Assembly (NCBI GenBank): GCA_031278115.1
Contig: JAITKZ010000003.1
Location: 1-18,934 of the forward strand
Direction of reading: 5' to 3'
Source of the DNA: Endomicrobium sp.
GTDB lineage: Bacteria > Elusimicrobiota > Endomicrobiia > Endomicrobiales > Endomicrobiaceae
Length of the DNA stretch: 18,934 nucleotides
In this document: positions 1-7,230 of the stretch, in pieces
Numbering within the stretch: position 1 is the stretch's first letter
How the letters are laid out: the number at the start of each line of letters is the position of its first letter
Notes under the pieces: generated by a model
The model's input: the letters and a program-made list of their open reading frames with translations, nothing else
Databases searched by the model: none
Told to the model about the DNA's origin: nothing
Position numbers and translations under genes: made by a program

Positions 1-528
1 AATCCTCAAGAGTTGGAAGAAGAAAGAAGGCTTATGTACGTCGGTATGACAAGAGCTATAAAAAATCTCTATTTGTGCTGGGCTACAGAGAGAACTGTCT
101 ATGGCAAAACTAAATGGAATATGCCTTCAAGATTTATCACTGAAGCAGGATTTAGGGAAGAAGCTATTGAAAGACAACACAACATTAAAAACTTTAATCA
201 AGGGTTTAATAGAACAAAATGGAATAAGTCGTCTAACCGCCAACAGTATAATAATTTTTCAAGAGCAAAAATTTTGTACAGAAACTAAGATTCTTACAAT
301 TATATACCTACAAATGACGAATTAACTAAAGACAAACCTCTTTATACTCCCACTTCAGATTCAAGTCCTTATAAAATAGGAACCATCGTTTCACATCCCA
401 TTTTTGGAAAGGGGAAGATTATTGAAAAAAATGGTATTGGAAATGATTTAAAACTTGTTGTTTTGTTTGAAACAGGACAATGGAAGAAGCTTCTTGCAAG
501 AGTTGCTAATTTGAGCGTTATATCCTGA
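1..528 (+). pseudogene. uvrD: UvrD/PcrA-type DNA helicase, C-terminal part, interrupted by an in-frame stop
   Basis: This is the 3' end of a superfamily 1 DNA helicase (nucleotide excision and mismatch repair, replication-fork rescue); the 5' part lies outside the window. The first codons encode the helicase motif VI region ([14 protein letters not shown]), followed by the usual NLYL and MPSRFI segments. The frame is closed by TAA at 286-288. The same frame stays open beyond it to TGA at 526-528 and encodes the family's small C-terminal Tudor/SH3-like domain (IGTIVSHPIFGKGKII, then KKLLARVANLSVI). The lesion is therefore one nonsense codon in the poorly conserved linker, with no frame change. 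A truncated helicase keeping all motor motifs but lacking the C-terminal domain could still be made. UvrD versus PcrA cannot be decided from this fragment. Terminator 672-713 lies downstream. Confidence 0.85.
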
Positions 529-660
529 GTGAAATTTATTTATAAAAACCACAAAACTTCCAAACAACTAATTTTTGCCAATCTTCTAAAAATATTTGAG
601 GTCGCAACTAATAGAAAGGTAGATATATTAGACAACCTTAACTTGATGTTAAAGATATAA
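529..660 (+). other. Short open stretch after the helicase gene, possible gene relic
   Basis: A GTG directly follows the helicase TGA and opens 43 codons ending with TAA at 658-660, in the helicase frame. The second half (residues EVATNRKVDILDNLNLML) faintly resembles the last helices of small four-helix-bundle (Avd/S23-like) proteins. There is no ribosome binding site of its own and no recognisable N-terminus. It may be chance, or the tail of a decayed small gene that used terminator 672-713. Confidence 0.15.
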
Positions 661-671
661 CGCCTAAGATA

Positions 672-718
672 AAATAAAGAGACAACTAAATAGGTTTAAT
701 TGTCTCTTTATTTTTTTT
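672..718 (+). terminator. Rho-independent terminator
   Basis: A perfect 14-bp stem (672-685 with 700-713, right arm TTGTCTCTTTATTT) has a 14-base loop and runs into T-rich sequence to about 718. It lies between the helicase end and the next promoter on the + strand, so it most likely ends the helicase transcript. Confidence 0.8.
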
Positions 719-752
719 ATTTTTGTAAGTTTTTGTAACTTAAGTCAAAAAC

Positions 753-780
753 TTGACAGGACAAAAACTAATTATATAGC
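753..780 (+). promoter_or_regulatory. Predicted sigma-70-type promoter for the AAA ATPase gene
   Basis: A perfect TTGACA at 753-758 is followed after 16 bases by TATAGC (775-780), a partial -10. It sits between the preceding terminator and the GGAGG ribosome binding site (799-803) of the ATPase gene. The -35 is convincing and the -10 is weak. Confidence 0.45.
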
Positions 781-809
781 ACATATCTGTTAAATAATGG
801 AGGCAGTCA

Positions 810-2068
810 ATGAAAGCAGAAAAAACATTTTCTAAACTAAAAGACAGACCATCTTATATGTCAATTCTGATTGGGCATAAAGATAAAAAAGTTGTTAAGG
901 TATTGACTGGTGTAAGGCGGTGCGGTAAATCTGCAATGCTTTCGTTATTTTCAGAAAAACTTCTTGATTTAGGCGTATCAGACAGGCAAATTGTAAGAAT
1001 GAATTTTGAATCTCTAAAATTTGACGATATAAACAATTATAAAGCTCTCTATACATCGGTTGAAAAGCAAATTGTCAAAAATAAGAAAACATATTTGCTT
1101 TTTGACGAAATCCAATTAGTGGAAAAATGGGAAAAAGCCGTTGATTCTTTTCTGGTAGATTTTGATGTAGATATTTACATGACTGGTTCTAACGCTTACA
1201 TCCTTTCTTCTGAATTATCAACTCTTCTGTCTGGTAGATATGTTGAAATAAAAGTTCTGCCTCTTTCTTTTAAAGAATTTCTTGACTTTAACACTTTTGA
1301 CGGACATAAATGGGATGAACCTGTTTGGAATAAATCATATTGGACAATGCCTATTGAAGATAAGTTTAATATATATTTGAAATATGGAGGTATGCCATCA
1401 CTTACAGAGTATAAATTTAACGAACAAAGAATTCATGAAATTCTTGAAGGCATATACAGTACTGTAATAGTGAAAGATGTTATGCAAAGAAATAATATTT
1501 CAAATCAATCTTTGTTACAAAGACTTATAAAATATTTAGCTCAAAATGTCGGATCAATAAATTCAACAAACAATATAAGCAATTATCTAAGAAATGAAAA
1601 AACAATTGAAGGCAATAAAAAACACTCAAATAAAACCATTGAAAATTATATAACTGCTCTTGAAAACGCTTTCATTTTTTATGAAGGAAAACGACACGAT
1701 ATAAAAGGCAAAGAGATATTTAAAACAAACACGAAAAATTATATATAGGTTACAGAGACACTGAGAGAGGGCATATCCTTGAAAATATTATATTCTTTGA
1801 GCTTATTAGAAGAGGGTTTAATGTATCTATAGGACATCTTAGATATGCCGAAATTGATTTTATTGCTGAAAATCAAAATGAAAAAATTTATTTTCAAATT
1901 GCTGAGACTGTTTCCGATAAAAAAACTCTAGAAAGAGAAATAAAACCGCTAAAAGCAATGGATGATAATCATGAAAAGATAATTCTATCGTTAGATAAAA
2001 ATTTTATAAACTCCCAATCGGGAATAAAAATGCAAAATATCATAAGTTTCTTAATTGAAAAAAGATAA
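810..2068 (+). pseudogene. AAA ATPase of the AAA_14/DUF4143 family, broken by a small deletion
   Basis: ATG at 810 is preceded by GGAGG at 799-803. The N-terminal part is a P-loop ATPase: Walker A GVRRCGKS (residues 34-41), Walker B LLFDEIQ (96-102) and a sensor segment TGSNAYILSS (125-134). The first frame stops at TAG 1746-1748 after residue 312, just after KNYI. The C-terminal DUF4143 part continues in another frame from 1748 (GYRDTERGHILENIIFFELI, ending LIEKR) to TAA 2066-2068. Family members usually have roughly ten residues between the equivalents of KNYI and GYRD. They are missing here, so a deletion of about 28-31 bases that also changed the frame is likely. Proteins of this family are common accessory genes, often multicopy in host-associated bacteria, and their role is poorly known. 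The 312-aa N-terminal product keeps the ATP site, but function is doubtful. Confidence 0.85.
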
Positions 2069-2098
2069 TTTATATGCCAATTTTTTTCTTGACTCTTG

Positions 2099-2275
2099 TT
2101 AATCGTTTTTATCTATAATTTGTTCAGATTGAATTCCTTCAACGTTTGACTCTATTTCGTTATGCAAAACTTTTTCGTTTTTGGTAAGAGGTGTTTTGAG
2201 CAAAGTGCTTATTGCCAGTATCACTATTACTATTAAAAGTAATACTGCAATCCCTAATTTATGTTTGTCTTTCAT
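2099..2275 (-). CDS. Small single-pass membrane protein, unknown function (58 aa)
   Basis: I do not recognise a family. The start was taken at ATG 2275-2273 because GGAGG (2284-2280) lies four bases upstream; longer versions would begin inside the ribosome binding site. The protein has a short basic N-terminus (KDKHK), one strongly hydrophobic segment at about residues 8-25, then a polar, acidic tail of about 30 residues without cysteine. This suggests an inner-membrane anchor with its tail on the periplasmic side. It could also be an uncleaved signal peptide of a short secreted peptide. It is convergent with the ATPase pseudogene and divergent from the nucleosidase-like gene. The clean ribosome binding site argues for a real gene despite its size. 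Confidence 0.55.
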   Translation of the reverse strand: MKDKHKLGIAVLLLIVIVILAISTLLKTPLTKNEKVLHNEIESNVEGIQSEQIIDKND

Positions 2276-2316
2276 TTTTCCTCCAAACAATATGTATTTA
2301 TACCCCTGACTTTAGT

Positions 2317-2345
2317 ATTCTATGAAATTGAATAATTTTATACAA
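2317..2345 (-). promoter_or_regulatory. Possible promoter for the small membrane protein
   Basis: On the - strand TTGTAT (2345-2340) is separated by exactly 17 bases from TAGAAT (2322-2317). This leaves a leader of about 35 bases before ATG 2275. It is a 4/6 and 5/6 match only, in AT-rich DNA. Confidence 0.35.
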
Positions 2346-2352
2346 TGCTTGT

Positions 2353-3052
2353 ATGGATTTTAAAACTTTTTTGGAATATCTGAAAAATATATAAAACATA
2401 ACTGTATTATCTGCCAAAGTTATGATATATCTTTATTTTCAGATAAAATTTCCGCCGGTTTATTTGTAAAATGTGCAAATATTGTAAATGCAACTGTAAT
2501 AGCTTTGAAAAATAATTTTCTTGCAGGAGATGTAATTCTACATCTAAAAAATACAATTTGCGAAAACATACTTCTATTCGGCAGTTGTGGTGGCTGCAAT
2601 GGAAGAAGTTATGGTAATATAATTATAATTGACAAAGCCTATAATCTTGAAAGTTTTTCAAGCATGTTGAACTTCAAAGAAGAAGTTGAGTATTACCAAT
2701 CAACACGACTTTTATTTAATGACTTTTTGGCAAAAAGCGGTATCGCTGAGATAATAGAGACAAATTCTGCATGTGTAAGCTCGTTGGCTTTAGAATCAAA
2801 TTTCTTAAGTTGGTTTAAGAAAAAAGAAATTTCTGTTGCCGATATGGAATCTTCAATAATTTTTTCAGCAGCAAAATACATAAACAAAAATGCAATAGGA
2901 TTAGCATATGTTACAGATTTTATAGGACAAGCTCCAACGATGCACATAGATACCATAAACAAACAAAAAATAGAATCTTCTAAAAAAAATTAGCGGAAGC
3001 TATTGTGAAATTTTGCGATAGAATTGAATATGACACCTTTAAATGCGACTAA
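2353..3052 (+). pseudogene. Nucleoside phosphorylase/nucleosidase-like protein, frameshifted at both ends
   Basis: The main open frame (about 2364-2993) encodes the core of the purine nucleoside phosphorylase/MTA-SAH nucleosidase fold: a NIVNATVIALK helix, then NILLFGSCGGCN (the family's G-x-(A/C)-GG turn), and VADMESSIIFSAA, which carries the ME pair that normally contacts the nucleoside ribose. Substrate cannot be assigned. The frame has no ATG; the first in-frame start is TTG 2505, which would lose the N-terminal strand. ATG 2353 reaches the core if one T is added to the T run at 2367-2372. At the 3' end the frame stops at TAG 2991-2993 just after eight A (2982-2989). One more A would give KKLAEAIVKFCDRIEYDTF to TAA 3050-3052, a natural C-terminus overlapping the next gene by 23 bases. 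The full length would be about 232 aa, normal for the family. The 5' boundary is uncertain. Confidence 0.65.
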
Positions 3053-4353
3053 CCTTATTGCAAACAAATTTCCTCTTTTTGGAATAAATAAATCAAGAGA
3101 AATTCTAAGACTCTTGCACGAAATATCAAGTATTGAAAAAATTACAATCAATGCTATCCTTGCCACATTAACGACAACAGACTATAAATCAACTAAGAAG
3201 GAACTCCTCAAACGCAGATACCCTAAAACTTTCGGAAAAGTTCCTTTGAGTTCTTTCTATCTGCCAAAATATGAAGTTGATACAATGGCAAAAGCCGAAA
3301 TAACAGCCGGACAGTTCTATCCGAAAAATATTTATTATGAACCTGAAGCAAAAAAGTCCACATTATTTGAAAATGTAAAAATTTTATTCCCAAACTCTCA
3401 ATACCATGAAATAGAATCTTTAAAAAACTTTGTTAAAAGCAACTCTTTCACATTAAAAGATTACAATAAACGATCCGACAATTTATTTTTAATAAAAGAA
3501 AAATATAATTTTTTAAAAAAATGTCCCTGCACATCAGCTGTAGTAACTTGTGGGTATTCTATTATAAATTTAGGCATGGGCTGTATATACGACTGCAGTT
3601 ATTGCTTTTTACAGGGCTATCAAAATATCCCTGGAATCGTTTTTCCTTATAATATAAATGATTATCTTAAAGATGAAAAAATTATCAGCTCAAGACAAGT
3701 TCTTTTTAACTATAAAAGAATAGGTAGTGGAGAGTTTACCGACTCTTTAGTTTTTGACCATATTACAAATTTCTCAACTTCCATAATTAATTACTTTAAA
3801 AATAAAAAAGATATATTCTTTGAGTTCAAGACGAAAAGTTCAAATATACAAAACCTTTTAAACGCAGGAGGGCAAGAAAATATTGTAGCCGCTTGGAGCG
3901 TCAACTCTGACGAAATGACAAAAAGCAATGAATTTAAAGCATATCCTATACAAGAAAGGCTAGAATCAGCAAAAAAGTGTGCTCAAGCTGGGTTCAGCAC
4001 TGCATTCCATTTTGATCCTATAATTTACTACCAAGATTGGATGCGGGGATATAAAGAATCTGTAGATATGATTTTTGATATTGTTCCTAACTCAAGCATA
4101 AAATGGATTAGTCTTGGGACACTCAGAATGCCTGCCTATCAAAAAATAATTATTGAAAATCGTTTTCCAAAAACAGAAATTCTTAACGGAGAACTGCTAT
4201 TAGGACACGATTACAAATTAAGATATTATGAAAACTTTAAGAATAGAAATGTATAAATTTATAAACCGAAGAATTCAATCAAAAAAATCTAAAGCAGCAG
4301 TATATTTGTGCATGGAACCGGCGAATGTATGGAACCCTGTATTTAAAGTATAA
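3030..4353 (+). pseudogene. Spore photoproduct lyase-like radical SAM protein, late frameshift
   Basis: A radical SAM enzyme of the SPL/DNA-repair-photolyase-like family. The [4Fe-4S] motif CIYDCSYC (C-x3-C-x2-C, about residues 185-192 from ATG 3030) is followed by SPL-type segments RIGSGEFTDSL, AAWSVNS and FHFDPIIYYQDW. ATG 3030 is preferred over TTG 3024. The frame ends at TAA 4254-4256 after KLRYYENFKNRNV. The +1 frame from about 4230 continues as KTLRIEMYKFINRR then AAVYLCMEPANVWNPVF to TAA 4351-4353, the expected SPL C-terminus, so one base was inserted near 4230. No cysteine occurs between the cluster motif and about residue 320, so the hydrogen-donor Cys of true SPL (Cys141 in Bacillus subtilis) has no counterpart. 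With no sign of a sporulating host, the substrate is unknown. The protein lacking its last 33 or so residues might still fold. Confidence 0.8.
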
Positions 4354-4366
4354 CCCTCAAGGGTTA
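4351..4366. terminator. Short inverted repeat between convergent genes
   Basis: TAACCCT and AGGGTTA (4351-4357 and 4360-4366) form a 7-bp perfect palindrome with a 2-base centre, starting at the ancestral stop codon of the SPL-like gene. It sits between that gene and the convergent proB. No clear T run follows on either strand, so terminator function is only suggested by position. Confidence 0.3.
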
Positions 4367-4397
4367 AAATAGCTTATACAGAATAACAGAGCTTTTA

Positions 4398-5474
4398 TCA
4401 CAATAAAACCAAATTGTCTCTGTGTATAATTTCGTCTTCTTCAGTATCTATAATCTTATTTATATCTATGGTTTTTTTGCCCTTTATTTTCTCAACAACA
4501 CTACTGTCATAATTGGTTAGCCCTCTGGCAAAGTCCTTTTTGGTTTCGGCATTAGCTATATTTACTGTATCTCCCCTATGGAAGGTCCCGCTTATTTTGA
4601 CAATACCTGCAGGGAGCAAACTTTTACCTTTGTTTAATAAAATGTCGGCTGCTTTATTGTCAACGAATATAGTTCCTTTAGGCTTTTTACTAAAAGCTAT
4701 CCAAGATTTTTTAGCTTGAAGGATTTGTTCTTCTGCTTTGATAACAGTTCCTGTTTGGCAGTCAGAAATAATGTCTTTTAATAAACTAAGTTTTGAGCCG
4801 TTGGTTATAACAGTCTCTACGCCTGAAGCTACAGCTATCTTTGTGGCAGTTATTTTTGTTTTCATTCCGCCCGCGCCTTTCCCACTTGTAGCATATCTTT
4901 CTATGTCCTCAGTTATTTTATCAATTTTGTGTATAAGTTCAGATGTTGCCGGATGTCCTCTGTAAAAACCATCCACGTCTGTAAAAATTATAAGTTTGTC
5001 CGCATCTATGCTAGCAGCAACAAGCGCAGCTAAAGTGTCATTATCACCAAAATTTATTTCGCTTATAGATACTGTGTCGTTTTCATTTATTATAGGTATC
5101 ACTTTATTCTGTATTAAAACATTCAAAGTGTTCCTAGCATTTATATATTCCGCCCTTTTATCAAAACCTTCTCTAGTTAAAAGAATTTGAGCTACTGTCT
5201 TGCCATATTTCATGAATGCATCTGAATATGCATTCATAACCAAAGGTTGCCCTACAGCCGCAAAAGCCTGCCTTTCTTTTGTGGTTTTAGGCTTAGAATA
5301 CACGCCAAGCTTTGCTCGACCCGCACCAACTGCGCCCGAGCTTACAATTATAATTTCGTGATTATCGTCTTGAAGTTTAGAAAGACGCTGCGCTAAATTA
5401 AATATATATTCTCTGTTTAATAAACCTTCTTTGGACATAAGTGTGCTTGTCCCGACTTTTATTACTAATCTCAT
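4398..5474 (-). CDS. proB: Glutamate 5-kinase with PUA domain (proline biosynthesis)
   Basis: Phosphorylates L-glutamate with ATP to L-glutamyl 5-phosphate, the first and feedback-regulated step of proline synthesis, in the cytoplasm. The 358-aa protein has the amino-acid kinase fold at residues 1-250: VIKVGTS (4-10), VSSGAVGAG (44-52), IINENDTV (128-135), FGDNDTLAALVA (142-153), FTDVDGFY (164-171) and the ATP-site GGMKTKI (202-208). A PUA domain follows at about 265-345. Length matches Escherichia coli ProB (367 aa). ATG 5474-5472 is chosen because AGAGG lies just upstream; a TTG at 5486 would start inside that site. No lesion is visible. proA is not adjacent. The gatB terminator lies about 55-85 bases upstream, so proB needs its own start or read-through; I see no strong -35/-10 pair. 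Confidence 0.96.
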   Translation of the reverse strand: MRLVIKVGTSTLMSKEGLLNREYIFNLAQRLSKLQDDNHEIIIVSSGAVGAGRAKLGVYSKPKTTKERQAFAAVGQPLVMNAYSDAFMKYGKTVAQILLTREGFDKRAEYINARNTLNVLIQNKVIPIINENDTVSISEINFGDNDTLAALVAASIDADKLIIFTDVDGFYRGHPATSELIHKIDKITEDIERYATSGKGAGGMKTKITATKIAVASGVETVITNGSKLSLLKDIISDCQTGTVIKAEEQILQAKKSWIAFSKKPKGTIFVDNKAADILLNKGKSLLPAGIVKISGTFHRGDTVNIANAETKKDFARGLTNYDSSVVEKIKGKKTIDINKIIDTEEDEIIHRDNLVLL

Positions 5475-5529
5475 TTTACCTCTCAAACATGATAAATAAA
5501 AATATACTGCAGATTTAAAAGCCTAAAAT

Positions 5530-5560
5530 AACAAAAGAGCCGCAAAAAAAGCGACTCCTT
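5530..5560 (-). terminator. Rho-independent terminator after gatB
   Basis: Reading the - strand, AAGGAGTCGC (5560-5551), a T7 loop, and GCGGCTCTTTT (5543-5533) form a 10-bp stem with two G-U pairs. It is followed by a T-rich tail (TTTTGTTATTTT). It starts about 20 bases after the gatB stop and separates gatB from proB. Confidence 0.75.
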
Positions 5561-5580
5561 TGAAAATCTAAATATCGCTT

Positions 5581-7035
5581 TTATGCTTTCAATTTTTCTA
5601 AAAGAATTTTATTTACAAGCTGAGGATTTGCTTGTCCTTTAGATTTTTTCATGACAAGACCGACTATTGCTCCGATAGCTCTTTCTTTGCCTGCCTTAAA
5701 TTCGGCAACAGCCTTTGGACTCTCAGCAATAGCTTCCTCGCAGATTTTCATAATCGCTGATTCGTCTGAGATTTGAGCTAAGCCTTTTTCTTTTACTATA
5801 GTTTCAGGGTCTAAAGATTTTTCATACATTTCTTCAAAAACAGTTTTAGCAATTTTACCTGAAATAGCACCGCTTAAGATAAGAGACACTAGTTTAGCTA
5901 AATTTTGGCTTGAAACAGGCGACTCTGAAATATCTATTTTTGAAGCGTTGAGCTTAGCATTTAACTCAGTGGAAATCCAATTTGCAATAGGCTTCGCTGC
6001 TGCTTTCTTATCTTGTAAAGCCTTCAAAACTTCTTCATAATAATCCGCGATCATTCTTGTTGAAGTCAAATAGTCCGCATCATATTCTGACAAACCATAA
6101 TCGTTTATAAATCTTTTCTTTTTTACTTTAGGAAGTTCCGGAAGTTGTTTTCTTAAATCTTCAATAAAAGAATCAGGCAAATCAAAAGGAACCAAGTCAG
6201 GCTCAGGGAAATATCTGTAATCTAATGCTCCTTCTTTTGTACGCATTGACTTTGTTATTCCTTCTTCAGCTTCCCAAAGCCTAGTTTCTTGTATAAGTTT
6301 ACCTCCTGATTCAAGAACTTCAGTTTGTCTTTCAATTTCGTAAGCTATTGCGTCTCTCATGCCTGATATAGAATTCATATTTTTAATTTCTACTCTTGTA
6401 CCAAGCTCTTTTTGCCCAACAGGACGTATGCTTACATTTACGTCACAACGCATTTTTCCTTCTTCCATGTTGCACTCGGAAGTGCCCAAATACTCAACGA
6501 TATTTTTAAGTTCGGTCAAAAATGACAGAGTTTCTTGGGGAGAGCTAAGCTCAGGCTCCGTAACAAGTTCCATAAGTCCAACACTTGCTCTATTTAAATC
6601 AAGAAGAGAGTAATCAAGTTTTCTGCTGCCTATTTCGTGAACAAGTTTACCAGCATCTTCTTCAAGATGTATCCTAGTTATATTTATAACTTTCTCTTTA
6701 CCATCAACATTTATTGTAAGTTTACCTTTTGAACACAACGACGGCTCAGACTGCGTTATTTGATAATTTTTGGGAGCATCAGGATAAAAATATTGCTTTC
6801 TTGCAAAAGTACATTGTTTGTTTATAGTAAAGTTCAAAGCAAGCCCTGTTTTAACTATGGCTTCAACCGCCTTTTTATTCAGAATTGGAATTGCTCCGGG
6901 TTGAGAAGTACAAACAACGCAAGTGTTTGCATTAGGCTCTGCTCCAAACTGAGTAGAACACTCACAAAAAACTTTTGATTTTGTGTTAATTTGCATATGC
7001 ACTTCAAGCCCTACGACTGCTTCGTATTTAGACAT
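5581..7035 (-). CDS. gatB: Asp-tRNA(Asn)/Glu-tRNA(Gln) amidotransferase subunit B
   Basis: GatB binds the misacylated tRNA and phosphorylates the Asp or Glu side chain with ATP, so that ammonia from GatA can amidate it. The 484-aa protein has the zinc-site cysteines Cys24, Cys26, Cys39 and Cys42 (CEC and CVVC), the [10 protein letters not shown] segment (121-130), the family signature at about 146-161, and the C-terminal tRNA-binding helical and YqeY-like domains ending [20 protein letters not shown] 7035 is chosen over a start 36 codons earlier because AGGA lies 7 bases upstream and [13 protein letters not shown] is the normal N-terminus. One oddity: the signature reads [14 protein letters not shown], with Gly153 where nearly all family members have Pro. 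The gene is otherwise intact. A 195-base gap and a predicted promoter separate it from gatA. Confidence 0.97.
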   Translation of the reverse strand: MSKYEAVVGLEVHMQINTKSKVFCECSTQFGAEPNANTCVVCTSQPGAIPILNKKAVEAIVKTGLALNFTINKQCTFARKQYFYPDAPKNYQITQSEPSLCSKGKLTINVDGKEKVINITRIHLEEDAGKLVHEIGSRKLDYSLLDLNRASVGLMELVTEPELSSPQETLSFLTELKNIVEYLGTSECNMEEGKMRCDVNVSIRPVGQKELGTRVEIKNMNSISGMRDAIAYEIERQTEVLESGGKLIQETRLWEAEEGITKSMRTKEGALDYRYFPEPDLVPFDLPDSFIEDLRKQLPELPKVKKKRFINDYGLSEYDADYLTSTRMIADYYEEVLKALQDKKAAAKPIANWISTELNAKLNASKIDISESPVSSQNLAKLVSLILSGAISGKIAKTVFEEMYEKSLDPETIVKEKGLAQISDESAIMKICEEAIAESPKAVAEFKAGKERAIGAIVGLVMKKSKGQANPQLVNKILLEKLKA

Positions 7036-7122
7036 TTGTTTATCCTGTTTGTATATAAAGTAAGTATTGCCAAAAGTTGTTGCGACAATTCGCAAAAATA
7101 TCCCAATATTATTCTGATAAGA

Positions 7123-7151
7123 AATATATAAGGAAGGTCTCAAAGCGTCAA
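7123..7151 (-). promoter_or_regulatory. Predicted promoter for gatB
   Basis: On the - strand TTGACG (7151-7146), 17 bases, then TATATT (7128-7123): 5/6 matches to both sigma-70 hexamers with ideal spacing. It lies in the unusually long gatA-gatB gap, about 90 bases before the gatB ATG, so gatB is probably transcribed both from here and by read-through from gatA. I find no further gene or structure in 7152-7230. Confidence 0.55.
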
Positions 7152-7230
7152 TAGATTCTTTGTCTATTTCATACAGTCATTAATTAAGAATTTTTGAATA
7201 TTTGCATTTCTCTAATTTCATTAATTTTTT

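Noticed and set aside
529..660. Avd-like protein of a diversity-generating retroelement
   Set aside because: Only about 20 residues show a vague helical resemblance. No reverse transcriptase or template repeat is present in the window.
5475..5486. TTG start for ProB, four codons upstream
   Set aside because: It would start within the AGAGG ribosome binding site; ATG 5474 gives the normal N-terminus.
7036..7143. 36-codon N-terminal extension of GatB
   Set aside because: It lies between the predicted promoter and the AGGA site, does not match the family N-terminus and would be unusual for GatB.
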